Source: Viola odorata (Eukaryota > Streptophyta > Magnoliopsida > Malpighiales > Violaceae). Taken from it: 64,000 nt of DNA. Position numbers and translations under genes: made by a program. Within the stretch, counting starts at the first letter, position 1, and every line of letters begins with the position of its first letter. The notes beneath the pieces were generated by a model that made no database searches, was not told the DNA's origin, and saw nothing but the letters and a program-made list of their open reading frames with translations. Location: contig OY829537.1 of the NCBI GenBank assembly GCA_963691705.1, positions 19,158,078 to 19,222,077 on the forward strand, given 5' to 3'. Shown piece by piece: positions 21,710-33,059 of the stretch.

Positions 21710-23169
21710 TCAAGGTAACAAGCTAGTTCCTGAAATCTTATACAGCGCAGTGTCTGAATAAACAGCTCTAGACTTCATTGACTTAATCCTGCGCCGGTTC
21801 CTCTGCCCTGTTCGGTACCGGTTGCGGTCCTTTCCCATTTCCGATTCTGCATTTTTGAGCTCATCAAATACATCATTCCCTTTTTCTCCGGTCTTGATTA
21901 TATCTTGAGGGTTTTCTTCGGATGGAACAACATACACAAAAGGTCTGATCGGTATGTCATCCAGCAGTAGAAGAGGTTCTAAGGTCTTGACTACAGTGGT
22001 CATTGTCGGTCTAGACTTGGAATGATGGCTCAAGCACTGGTAAGGTGTTGAAATGTGCGATTCGTCTCCTTCAGGACCATCTGTCGCTAACCCGAAATCC
22101 GAAGGCTTTGAAGTATAATCCTGAAATATACAAACAGAATAGAACAGAAATACGAAGTTATGAACAATATGCTTGTAGTATGTTTATTCTTTTTATAATC
22201 TGCAGAAATACGAACACCAGAAATTGAATAAGGGGTTAAAAGATAGATGATTAGCGATCCTAATAACACGTTTGAAGCCTTAAAATCACGGTATATGACC
22301 GGCTTCTGCTCTTCGTGGAGGAAGCCAAGGCCTTTCGCTGCTCCAATTGCGATTTTAAGTCTTGTTAACCAAGGCAAGGTTGCAGAATATCCTGAATTGA
22401 TCAAAACATATCAACCACATAAATATTAGCAAATTACTCGAGAAGATCCATTTCTTAGCAAATTATTTTCTTCTCTTTTCAAAAAATGTGGACTAATTAA
22501 GATGAGAAGACGCATATATACTTGTGAATAGTTGATCATCCAGGTTGCCTCTCTCCATGTATTCATACACCAGAAGGCTGTGCTCGTCTTTCCAGCAGTA
22601 ACCGACAAGATGCGTATGCTTTAACTGACCAAGAAAGATCACTTCAGCTTATAAAAATCAGGAAAAAAAATTTGTCATCTTCACCATACTGGTTGCACGT
22701 GAAAAATAAAATGCAGAAATCTTTAATTTTTTCACGTTTCTGTTCTTACCAGCCACTCTCTATGGCCTTGAGAACCATCCAAATCCAAGACCTTGACAGC
22801 GACAGGCTGAGCTTTCAACCCAGGCCTGAGCTTGTCATCAATGAACCCTTTGTAGACGATACCGAAACCGCCTTGTCCAAGGAAATTGCTCTTGGATAAG
22901 CGGTGGGTTATCAGTTGTAGTTCCTTGAGTGTGAAGATATGGAGGTCAAAGAAAGAGGTGGTAGATATGTCAGTCAAAGAAATCGGCGAACTGGAGTTGC
23001 TCAAATCGGACAGGGACAGCCTTTGAGAACATATCTGCTTCGAATAACTTGTAGCTTTTGTTGTCTGGGATAATGAATCCTGAGGTTTTAAACATGTAGG
23101 AAGCATTGATTTCCAGGTGAAGCTTTTTTGGTGACCCATGTTGTTTTTGTTGCTATTTCTTTCTGACAT
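21710..23169 (-). pseudogene. Receptor-like cytoplasmic kinase (RLCK VII, RIPK/PBL type) lacking the activation segment
   Basis: RLCK VII kinases relay signals from plasma-membrane immune receptors. Exons on the minus strand: 23169-22750, about 22624-22522, 22391-22255 and 22120-21710. Visible kinase parts are the glycine loop FLGQGGFGIVYKG, VAVKVLDLDG (lysine), the HRD-type [13 protein letters not shown] and the DFG motif [13 protein letters not shown]. Immediately after DESHIST the frame jumps to YQCLSHHSKSRPTM, near the end of the domain. About 80-90 residues are gone, including the APE motif and most of the C-lobe. Other lesions: HLVGYC lacks the expected KLI; EVIFLGQ precedes exon 2 but is out of phase; and the donor after exon 3 reads CT where GT is expected. 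The rest of the C-terminal tail is open. I regard it as a decayed gene; a truncated regulatory protein is possible but unlikely. Confidence 0.85.
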
Positions 23170-25099
23170 ACCAAGTAATTGGTTTCAGGTACTTATAGAG
23201 CCATACTGTGTTTCTTGTTGTTTTTGAGTCCTGGTATTTATTTAGGAGGGGAGGAATTAGAAAAGGGTTGGTGATTTTTGAAAAAAAATGGGGGATTTTA
23301 TATAATGATAACCAACGAAAAGCAACGGAGTTGGTTTAGAATTCACGTTGGTATTTTTAAGTCTCGTGTTCGAGTTTTGGAATAATAAATGCTTTAAAAT
23401 ATCTAAAGTACTACTTAGGCCGACTTTCGAACTTTAGTACAGTAAGGCGTGAATTAATCTAACATAAAAAGGATCCAAGATAACATCTTATATAAAAGAA
23501 AATATAATGATAACTGTTAAAATAACTAATATCATTGGCCTTTGAAAGCATGAGTACTACTACCATAGATGTAGATGGTTCATATTGGGAAACCTTAGTC
23601 CTCTGTCTCAGTCTTCTTCTGCTGGCCATGGTTGATTTCTTTTTTCATAAATTCATGTTGATAAATATGAGCTATTTGCAACTAATAATAAAATATGTTA
23701 TTAGAAACCAATTAAATTACATAATTAGTATTATAGGAAGTAAATTATAAATTATGAGATAAACATGAATGTTCAGGATTGAGTCAATCCAATGACCAAA
23801 TACTAGATTGGTTATGCTTAAGTGGTAAAATACTTGCTCACTTTAACTAAGATATGAAGTAATTATCAAGTTTGAGTTTTAAAAATAGAGAAAATCACGC
23901 GGGAATAATCACCACTTTTTAGAGGGTGGATATAAATGAAATAATTTCGACAAAACCCAAACGCATTTACAAGGAGAATGATGAAGTTTAGCCCTTTTCT
24001 TCACCTAATAATGAGTCAAATATGAGAAGCCTCCTTTGGATTATTAATTATGATCATTTGACATTCCTATTTTACTTTCATGTGGAGTGGATGGCGTGTG
24101 GTGAACACGCTATTCACTTGTTTTTTATTATTTGTTAATTGCGGTCTTTTTAGTATTTGAAGAAAAGGTTTTGTTAATCTTGAATTTATTATATGGAAAA
24201 TATTGTTGAACAAGTCTTGGGCTTGTGAGCTTTCATATGGATGGTTTTGCCAGCACACTCTTGGCTTAGTTTCAATCGTTTGAGGTCTTGCTGCCATGCT
24301 TGTATGGCCTGCTAAACTATGGCTGTCAACATTAATTGGTTGCCACTTGCAATTAGGAGCCCTTTTTTATATATATAACCTCTCAAAGTATTTTTTTTTT
24401 CTCCTTTCTTAAAATTCAAACTTAAAACTTTAGTTAAAAGTGAACAAATTCATTACTATTCGATCACAACCAATATATTTGTTACGAATGTTTTTCTTAG
24501 TTCCTCACAACTCTATTCTATTTTTAAGATAAATATAGCATATCCCAAAATCTCAATACAGCAACATTGCCTTGCTTTAAAACCTTGAAAAACAAAAGCC
24601 ACTTGCATCCTTAGTCACCATCACCAACAACAACAATGGAAAAAAAGATGCAACAGTTTAACTTACAACCATAGTATCACAACACCATAATCCCCAAAAA
24701 AAATTGTTGTAATTTCTTTTCCCATTCTTTCCATTAAAACATGGCCTAACCAAAAACTAAAGCCATTTCTTTCAAGTATCTTCACTGTTACACTTGATAT
24801 ACATACACCCCACCAAAAGAATTTTTTTTAAATGGATTTGGAAAGGTACCTCATTAGCCACTAATTTGACTTGAACGTGCTATTTACATATTAAGAAACC
24901 CTGCAATGTTCACCTGTATGAGTCCCACATATGAAAAAGCATTCCTTCTAACAGAGGTATAGAAACTGGTAGCAATCTGTTGCACACCTTTGGTGAAAAC
25001 CGGAATTGGAACGCTGTAGGAATAAAAATCGTCAAACATTTAGTATCACAATGACATTCCTTCGCAAGAAGACAGCCTTATTTGTTTATCTAGACTGTG
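23170..25099. other. Intergenic, AT-rich
   Basis: No conserved coding region. The right-hand part is the 3' flank of the exportin-T fragment. Confidence 0.5.
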
Positions 25100-26253
25100 C
25101 TATCTGAAAACAAGGCTTCCATTCTGTTGGAGTCTCTGGTTTTCAATGAGTGACTGGTAAAATGATCTCAAAGCCTTCATATCGCTACCCTGCAAAGATA
25201 CAACAAGATCATAACATGAGGGGAAGAATTACAGCACTGGAAACACCTGCCCATTCTGTGCATAAAAACAGACTTAGAATAAGAAAACTCTACAGATTAT
25301 TGCATCTGAATCTTCTATTAACTAAACTTGTGAGGATCGTTCAAAAGTAAATTTCAGAACACAACCCAAATCAGACAATAAAGTTAAACCAAAATATTTA
25401 AGAAAATCATCAATGAAAATTTAACCATGTTCAGAGAAAATAGGAATCTTAAAAACAATTAAAAAATGTAGAAAAAGAGGCTCACACAACAAAGACACGT
25501 CCCAGGGTAGATATCCCAATTGCTACATAGATGGGGGGAAAATCGATTATTTGGACCATCATTGTGTTACCTGCAACTTTTGACAATACTGTGCTGCCAA
25601 ATCTTGATTGCAATGCTCAGCAGGAAATCCCTTTGATACAGTTTTTGATAGAAAACGAACAAGAAAGTCATCACCAAACTTCTCATACATGACCTTCTGA
25701 GCCAAGACAATCTCTCCAAACAAAACAAACTGCCACATAAATCCGGAAAAGCAAGTTCTTAGTAAGTTTTCACACCATGCGAATGCAGTTTTCAACAAGT
25801 ACTATCCAACACTTTAATCTGCAGTGCAGACAAATAAATATACAGTAAAAAAAAATTATTGGATAATTCTTACAGTATTTGCATCACGGAAGTCAAAGGA
25901 TTTGTGAAGCACACTGATCACACAACATTTCGTTGCAAAGGTCTCGATTATAAAGTTCCGGAAACCAGGCACCTAAACACTTAATTTAATTAGACTAGAT
26001 AAATCCTTAAATTAAAACCCATTGAGAATAGGGGTGTACAAGAACCGGCCCGATCCGGAACCGGCCCGAATTGGACCGATCCGGCGGTTTTTTTTTTTTT
26101 TTTTGAAAAAAAAACCGAACCGGTCCGAACCGTATTGTTCCGGTTCGGTCCGGTTCTTCGACTCTAAAAAATCCGATCCGAACCGTAGAACCGTTAGAAC
26201 CGGAAATATATATATTTATATATAAAAATATATATATCTACAAAACATATCAA

Positions 26254-26340
26254 TAAGACACTTTGCTCCAGTGGCAAGGCATTGGCTAAACTTGCAAAGG
26301 GGAAGGAGTTCGAATTCCTTCCTAGGCAGATTTTATTTTG
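26254..26340 (+). repeat. tRNA-like module, left copy
   Basis: The stretch AAGACACTTTGCTCCAGTGG...CAAGGCATTGGCTAAACTTG, followed by GGAGTTCGAATTCC, has the spacing of pol III A and B boxes (B box consensus GGTTCGAATCC). It ends in a possible T-arm. It is a degenerate tRNA relative or SINE head rather than a tRNA gene, because a clean acceptor stem is absent. Confidence 0.5.
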
Positions 26341-26459
26341 CAAAGTGGAAGGGCTGGTGCCTGGTGGGCTTGGCGGGCTTGGCGGGCTGGTGGGCTTGGA
26401 GGGCTATTATTAATTAATATGTTTAATTTGTAGAAATGTAAATTTTAATTTTTAGCTAT

Positions 26460-27065
26460 AATTACTGAATTTATAGTTTTTAAAATTAGATGATAATAAA
26501 ACAAAACAAATGATTTATAAATAGAGTATAGATGAATAAAAGTTTGAAATTGTTTTACAATTAAAAAGAAGAATTCAAAGTTACTCTTTCTAGTATTTAA
26601 GATGATAATAAAACAAAACAAATGATTCAATTAACTTACATTTATAAATATATTATAGATGACTAAAAGTTTGAAATTGTTTTACAATTAAAAATAAGAA
26701 TTCAAAGTTACTCTTTCTAGTATTTAAGATGATAATAAAACAAAACAAATGATTCAATTAACTTACATTTATAAATATATTATAGATGACTAAAAGTTTG
26801 AAATTGTTTTACAATTAAAAATAAGAATTCAAAGTTACTCTTTCTAGTATTTAAGATGATAATAAAACAAAACAAATGATTCAATTAACTTACATTTATA
26901 AATAGAGTATAGATGAATAAAAGTTTGAAATTGTTTTACAATTAAAAAGAAGAATTCAAAGTTACTCTTTCTAGTATTTAAGATGATAATAAAACAAAAC
27001 AAATGATTCAATTAACTTACATTTATAAATATATTATAGATGACTAAAAGTTTGAAATTGTTCAA
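26460..27065. repeat. 127-bp tandem repeat, about five copies
   Basis: The phrase GATGATAATAAAACAAAACA recurs at 26601, 26728, 26855 and 26982, exactly 127 bases apart, with a shorter first unit near 26487. Units differ by a few bases. This is an AT-rich satellite-like block inside the hAT element. Confidence 0.93.
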
Positions 27066-27130
27066 GTGGCAAAAGAAATTTAAAACCGGAAATATATATA
27101 TAAATATATTTATCTGCAAAAGATATCTAT

Positions 27131-27215
27131 AAGACACTTTGCTCCAGTGGCAAGGCATTGGCTAAACTTGCAAAGGGGAAGGAGTTCGAATCCTTTCCTA
27201 GGCAGATTTCATTTT
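27131..27215 (+). repeat. tRNA-like module, right copy
   Basis: Nearly identical to 26254-26340 (AAGACACTTTGCTCCAGTGG...GGAGTTCGAATCC) and in the same orientation. Its B-box-like sequence is closer to consensus than that of the left copy. Confidence 0.5.
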
Positions 27216-27664
27216 GCAAAGTGAAGGGCTGGTGGGCTTGGCGGAATGGTTAATGGGCCGGCCCATTGGAAAATAATGAATTTGGCCAAACAAAAAAAAA
27301 ATCCGGACGAACCGGGAAAAATGGAACCGATCCGATCCGGACCGTATTGATCCGGTACGGTCCGGTTCCATAAAAATGAAAACCGTAAATTACGGTTCGG
27401 ATCGGTTCTAGGCCTAAAACCGATCCGAACCGGACCGTGTACACCCCTAATTGAGAATGGGGAATCAGAGAAGGCAAACCTTTTCAACACCATAACTTTT
27501 TGAGCACCAATCTTTCATTAATCTAATAAATATCTCTACACATGTCTGAATTACAGAGACAAAAGTGTGAGATTAACTAAACTTTTACAAGCTCAAAGCC
27601 AAATTATGATCAAGATAAAGGGAAGTACATGATATACCTTTCTGACAAGGATATCATCTTTTTA

Positions 27665-28660
27665 AATTTTACTTACTCAGTTGAACTGATCCGAAACCAC
27701 ATTCACCTATGGATAGGCGTAACTGAGAAGTGAGTGTAGTAATAATAGCTAATGACAGGTGAAAGGTGGGCTTATAGTCCACGGCTTTATTTTATTATAG
27801 TGGAACTCTCTAAAAAGAAGTGAATTAAAGTTCATTACTGGGATTTCATCACAGCTATTATGAAAAAACAATACCATACTAATAGAGAATACGACATAAA
27901 ATAATACCCCCAAAAAAATGACATAAAAGTAAATAAAAAGAAGCTTCATCCATCAAACTAGTTAATTAGTACAATGATGGAAGAAAAAAATAGATGAGTT
28001 GTGATCACATGTCAAAAGTTCCATTTGATTGATAAAGATTACTAGATACTTTGAAATTTTGAATTTCAGTGCATATTACCATATTTTACAATATATACCC
28101 GCACTCGTAGAGTGCGGGTATGGATAGTGCTTGTCCGTTCCAATATCCGTAATATATATAATATATAATTAATTTAATATATAATATTTTTTTTTCCTTT
28201 TAAACTTAACTAAAATTCATCTTTTTTTATAAAAAAAATAATTAAAATTTCACATTTTTTCTTTTATTTTTTATTTTAAATAGAAAATTTTATTAAGGAA
28301 ATTATATAAGAATTATTATAAGGAAAAAATATGTTCTCCGAAGTAAGAAATAGAAAATTGTAATCATTTTTTTCTTTTTCTTTCTTTTAAAATTAATTAA
28401 AAGTTCTCATTTTTTCATTTTTTTTATTTAAAATAGAAAAATTTATTAAGGAAGTTATATAATAATTATTATGAGAATTGAGGAAAAAGACATTTTCTAG
28501 CAAGAACTAAAAAATAAAAAAAGTATATTATTGTAAATCGTAATAACAGTGTCATCAGTTAACTATATGTATAAGCTAAGACCATTAATTATTAATAATA
28601 CGACATATACTAGTAATATTATCTTTAATCATTACTTTGATACATAGTTGTTAAGGTATA
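27665..28660. other. AT-rich intergenic sequence with transposon scraps
   Basis: It contains an isolated fragment (28095-28180, CCCGCAC...GTGCGGGTATGGATAGTGCTT) that matches the hAT-like element starting at 63553. A diverged duplication of about 150 bases follows (28270-28360 and 28420-28500, sharing AGAAAA-TTTATTAAGGAA-TTATAT). No gene. Confidence 0.6.
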
Positions 28661-29312
28661 GGAATAAGGGTAAAATTCACCCCTGCATTTGTATCATATG
28701 TCAGGATAAGTCACTACATTTGCAATTGAGCTAAATAAACCACTGCATTTGTATTATATGTCAGAATAAACCACTACATTTGTAATTTAGTCAAATAAGT
28801 TACTGCATTTATCCACTTGATTTACATTAGTCACTCCTTCCTAAAAATAGTTATATCTTGTTTGGATACATCACAAAACTATGCTTACATGATTTTTATT
28901 TTTTTTTAAATGACATGGCATAAAAACCATGCCCAACACTCATTTTTGCAATTAAAAAATAAAAAGTTGGATCAAAATATTCAAAAATAAAAAATCTAGC
29001 GGGATCAAAATAATATCCCATTTTTCAGCGATAAAATATCGAGTAAGATCAAAATAATAAACCACTATTTTTGTGCACTCAATTTTATTTATTTATTTAA
29101 TTTTTCTGACATGTCAATTTTTTATATTTGTTGGCATCTAACAAAACAGCGGTTATGCTGACTTATAAATTAAAATTTAAAATAAAAATATAAAAAATTG
29201 ACTCAATTACAAATGTAGTGACTTATTTGACTCAATTGACTCAATTGGCTCAATTGCAAATGTAGCGGCTTATCCTGACATATGATACAAATGTGAATTT
29301 TACCCTTATTTC
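28661..29312. mobile_element. Non-autonomous inverted-repeat element (about 650 bp)
   Basis: The left end AATAAGGGTAAAATTCAC...CATATGTCAGGATAAG is mirrored at the right end by CTTATCCTGACATATG...GTGAATTTTACCCTTATT. The terminal inverted repeats are about 60-70 bases long with few mismatches. Internally CACTACATTTGCAATT-like phrases recur. A target duplication is not clear, so the superfamily (perhaps Mutator-like, from the long repeats) is uncertain. Confidence 0.75.
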
Positions 29313-30902
29313 CATTTTTTACGGTTAAGACTTAATTAAACTGATGCATATAACGTTTGAGATTGAAATAAAAAAAATGTGATTAACTAAAATGAAAAAA
29401 AAATAACATATGAGATCACTGATTACATTTTCCCGTATACAAAAAGACTTTTTTTTTCAAATGATTTAGAGGTATATTCTTTGGATGCCTATTTTGGTTG
29501 TTTGGAGGCCTTTAATGTATTATCGTAAGGATGGCAATGGGTACCCGCCCGTAACTATACTCGTTTGATCGGGTAATATTCGCTTTGATTGGGTATGGTT
29601 CGGATATGGATAATACTCGAAATAATAAATTCGGGTATGACCGGGTATGATCCCCGCCTTATACCCGAACGGGTATACTGATTTTTACCCGTTGCCAACG
29701 CCATATCGTTCCCTACTCCACGCTCCCCCTTCTTCCTCATCTGATGATGTCTCTGCCACCTCCCTCCCTCCTCCATCACCACCACAACAACGACTACAAT
29801 CAACCGTGAGCCACCACGTCTCGCCTGACGATTCCAGGCCTTTACTTTTCGTCTGTGTCGTTCTAACCGTTTAAGAACTCAACCGGCCAACCTAGTTAGA
29901 CTCCACCAGTAGACCAGGTCAATTCGTTAGGGTTTATCGATTTGTGTTTTGAGCTCACCCTCGAGAGATTATCATAATTTCAGGTCCGTACCTCTTCTTG
30001 TTTGCTTCTCTTCCTGTTTGATTTTTCAATTTCTTAGTCGATTCAATGCTTTGCTTGGATTTGGTATTTAAAGAGCGAACGATCTCATCTCTCTGGTTCA
30101 ATTTGTTATTCTTGTGTTTGAATGGATTGTTGTGTTATTTTGAATTCGAATTTTGAGCTTCTTGGGTCATAATAACTTATCATGATAAGTTACAACTTAA
30201 AACCTTATTTTGTATTCTCTGTGTTGCTTTGATTCTTCATGCATTGAGGTGTTTCTTCAACTGGGTTTTCATCACTAATCTGTAGTTGTTTGTCTTGAAT
30301 TTGATCTTGTGCTTATTAATGTAGTTTCTTACCATTGATGTGGTACTATACGGTGCATGTTCCTGTGAAAATGGTGACAGATATCTGAACTGCCAATGAC
30401 CTGGAAACCAAGAAATGGAGCAATTTGATTCCTAAGGCGATGAGCATTGCAGAACCAATTGGTTCTGTCAACTTAAATGATTTGGGTCATGTACAATAAG
30501 CCCCTTTATTACAATGCTATCCAGATTTTAGAACAGATCAGTACAGTACAACTCATTTTTTGTAGTTTCTCATCCTCGGAGTTTTCAAACATTTAATTTC
30601 ATCATCTCTTTATCCTTGACTGGTTTAAACTGGATTTATACTGTCACTCTATATTTGGTCTACATATCATCATTTTGAAGTTTGTTTCCTTATGAATGCT
30701 GAGAATTGAATTTCTTCATGCAGGGGTTGCAAACGTGCTTGGTAGCTTTGTTGTCATGGTATGTGTGCACTCTTCCCATTTTTTGTGTTGTGACAACCCA
30801 GCTAGCATAACTATCTGTCCCTTTGTTATTTTTTGTTACATACTTTTTCCCCATCTCTTTTGGAGTATGTAAGTGTGATTCTCATTTTTTGTCAAACAAC
30901 AG

Positions 30903-31489
30903 CTGATTCTGCCATTGCAAACATCACTTGCAGGTTTGTCTAACTATACTCTTGTAGGTTTTTTCTTTTCTTTTTTAACATAGTTGGGCCTTTTTGTTTT
31001 ACATATATGGGTTGCATGCACTGTACATAAACTTTTTGATCTCAGTTTCTTGAATAGATTCCTGTGAGAAGCATGTAATGGTATTTCATGTTTTCTTTAG
31101 CCAAACTAAAAATTTGACATTTCGTAGAAGTCTGGAGCTGACCTTAATGTACTCAACATTGTTATTATGGTTTACAAACATGCTTCCAGTAGACAAAAGT
31201 TAATATCTTGAATGTTGTTCAATGGAAACTCACCTTATGTCTTTAAAAAATGCGCAAACTGATCTTCCTTCTTTCGGTGCAGCAACTCTGTGAATATATA
31301 TGTCAGCATTGGGATTCTGTGGCTGATAGACACTACATACAATTTGTTCGTATACAATGAACCGCTGCAGATTAAGGACGCTGCTGGACTCAGCTTCTCA
31401 TTGATTGTTTTCTTCTGTACTTCTGTAGGATGTATTAGTGTTCTTGTGTTCAGGCGTTTGACCCTTGGAGCAGAACTAGGAGGGCGAAG
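30903..31489 (+). pseudogene. Captured MHX-type Mg2+(Zn2+)/H+ exchanger exons
   Basis: Two exons are recognisable: 30903-30933 (DSAIANITC) and 31283 to about 31489 ([16 protein letters not shown], then transmembrane helices and [11 protein letters not shown]). Their splice junction is GT-AG and in phase. The sequence corresponds to the second alpha repeat and last helices of MHX, a vacuolar Na+/Ca2+-exchanger-superfamily transporter. All upstream exons are missing except possibly a small unidentified exon at about 30723-30759 (GVANVLGSFVVM). The coding sequence runs straight into an SPPL fragment at about 31490 without an intron. Confidence 0.7.
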
Positions 31490-31612
31490 GATTTGGAGCT
31501 GTCTCATATCTGACATTGGTCGTCTCTCCCTTCTGCATTGTATTTGCTGTTCTTTGGGCAGTTTACCACCGTCTCTCCTATGCTTGGATAGGCCAAGATA
31601 TCCTTGTTTTGG
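31490..31612 (+). pseudogene. Captured signal peptide peptidase-like (SPPL) exon fragment
   Basis: The segment encodes [19 protein letters not shown] and AWIGQDIL, the transmembrane region just before the catalytic GxGD helix of plant SPPL intramembrane aspartic proteases. It is nearly identical to 37757-37867 in the second copy. The fusion with MHX lies within a shared TTTG-AGCTGTCTC stretch, and the resulting frame is not the SPPL frame, so no hybrid protein is expected. The catalytic exon is absent. Confidence 0.75.
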
Positions 31613-32461
31613 TTAGGATATGAATTATGAAGACTTGTTCAGGTCAATTTGTGATCTCTGATGCTCCTTGTTGAACTTTTGGCTACTTACTGGTTGCTGC
31701 TAGATTTATTTTTTTTCCATGAATTAGATGACAGTAATACAATGAAAATATTCTCTATTAGCTAGTAGACGTGTTTGCTTGCTTGTACAAGAAATCTGGA
31801 TTAACAAATAAAAATAATTAATTAAATCTTCGTTAACTGTAAGAGTTGGAAACAACAATTTTTATAATCTTTTAAATTTCTGTATTTTTGCTTTTGTTTT
31901 GTGGATTTTGTTCTGATATTAATTATCCTTTATGTGATTGAATGCGTTTAATTTAATTTAATTTAAGTTGGGCTGGGTCTTCTATTATTACATTCATAAT
32001 TTCCTTACTATATTATAAATTGAAGAATTTCTTGACCTTTTTGTGACAGCAAATTTAGTAGTTTGAAAGCTTAATTGAATGAAAGTTTAATAATTCGAAT
32101 GTCCTTGTATTTTTCCAATAAAAAATGAAAAAAATGGTAAAAAATGAATCAAAACGATAAAAAAAAACGAGCTAAAATAAAAAAAAAAGAGCCAAAATTG
32201 TAAAAAAAACGAACCAAAATGATAAAAAACGAGCGGTGAAAATGAACTTAAATAGTGAAATTTTCTTTAATTATAAAAAAATAAAATAATTTGGTGAATT
32301 GGATATCCATTATATACCCAATTGGGTATTGAGTATATTGGGTATGAGTAATAATAAGTATGTTAAAGCGGGTATAAATTAGGTATTTACCAATACCTGC
32401 CCATACCCGCTTTAACATACCCATACCCGCCCAATTGCCATCCCTATATTATTGTATTATA

Positions 32462-32722
32462 CTCCCTCCGGACACAATTAAATGACGTTTTAGAATAGTA
32501 AAAATTCGTAGGACAATGATCTTTGATCTTATTTTATTCTACATTGTTTCATTTTTACTCCTAATTTGCACTGAAATTACCACACCATCATCAAATTGGG
32601 TTGATTCATAAAAAAAAAAAAGTCATTTGCACAAAATATATGCTTCGGAATGCATAAAATGACAAGTATTATGAACATTAAGAATCCGTAGAAAAGTGAC
32701 AATTATTTGTGTCCAGAGGGAG
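32462..32722. mobile_element. Stowaway-type MITE (261 bp)
   Basis: Termini CTCCCTCCGGACACAATTA and its inverted form TTTGTGTCCAGAGGGAG are flanked by TA on both sides (32460-32461, 32723-32724), as for Tc1/mariner-derived Stowaway elements. Confidence 0.85.
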
Positions 32723-33059
32723 TACTTCATATGCCAAGTCACATTTTTTTATAAATACTTTTTAAATATGAGTCATGTCTTGTATTTTTCAGAAAATAGA
32801 ATAATTTTTTATTTTTTTTAGAAAACATAAAAGATGCATTAAGAAACAAAATTAATGCACAAAATTTCCGTACTCTTGCTTAGTCACGTCCACACTTCCT
32901 AAATTTAACATCTACTTAAAATGTTTGGTAAAAGAAAGCTTATTACTTAGTATTATTTTGTATTCCAAAATATCGCGGTAAATTCTCTTTCTACTTCATT
33001 TAATGTCAGATTTTAATAAATGCACACGCTGAAAAAATTCTACAGTAAAAGAACACTTA

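Larger units (their letters stand above)
26029..27449. mobile_element. Non-autonomous hAT element (1421 bp) with TAGGGGTGTAC ends
   Basis: ATTGAGAA is duplicated exactly at 26021-26028 and 27450-27457, an 8-bp duplication typical of hAT elements. The termini are TAGGGGTGTACA and TGTACACCCCTA. Subterminal sequence is packed with CCGGTCCGATCCGG-like words in both orientations. The interior holds a 127-bp tandem array flanked by two tRNA-like modules and has no transposase. It lies in an intron of the exportin-T fragment. Confidence 0.93.
25100..27664 (-). pseudogene. Exportin-T (PAUSED) gene, 3' end only
   Basis: Exportin-T is the Ran-dependent nuclear tRNA exporter, a HEAT-repeat protein of nearly 1000 residues. 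Only the last exons remain: a stub ending KDDILVRK (about 27664-27641), then 27545-27480 (TCVEIFIRLMKDWC), 25972-25874 (VPGFRNFIIETFATKCC), 25729-25571 (FGEIVLAQKVMYEKFG) and 25189-25100 (ALRSFYQSLIENQRLQQ, TAG at 25102-25100). All junctions are GT-AG and in phase. The order and spacing match the C-terminus of exportin-T, including the human-type pattern GF...F...A...FDLADAQT. Nothing upstream of KDDILVRK is recognisable; in-frame stops begin just before it. It therefore appears to be a 5'-truncated duplicate or a gene broken by rearrangement near 27665. An hAT element sits in one intron (26029-27449). Confidence 0.8.
29526..32446 (+). mobile_element. hAT-like element carrying host gene fragments (copy 1)
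   Basis: The left end TAAGGATGGCAAT and the right end ATTGCCATCCCTA form Ac-like termini. Flanking 8-mers TATTATCG (29518-29525) and TATTATTG (32447-32454) differ by one base. The interior is not transposon-like: a GC-richer leader with a splice acceptor (29706-30100), several exon-like segments, and MHX and SPPL exons. Its right subterminal region has degenerate repeats of AACGAGCCAAAATGATAAAA (about 32110-32240), shared with the second copy at 36490-44306. Alternatively the first 175 bases could be a separate small element, since they are themselves nearly palindromic. Confidence 0.65.

Noticed and set aside
26254..26340. Functional tRNA gene
   Set aside because: A and B box-like words are present but no clean acceptor stem or anticodon arm can be drawn.
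29526..29702. Separate small palindromic MITE at the left end of the gene-carrying element
   Set aside because: The region is nearly palindromic, but the 8-bp flank match (seven of eight) with the right end at 32446 better supports a single large element. Not fully excluded.
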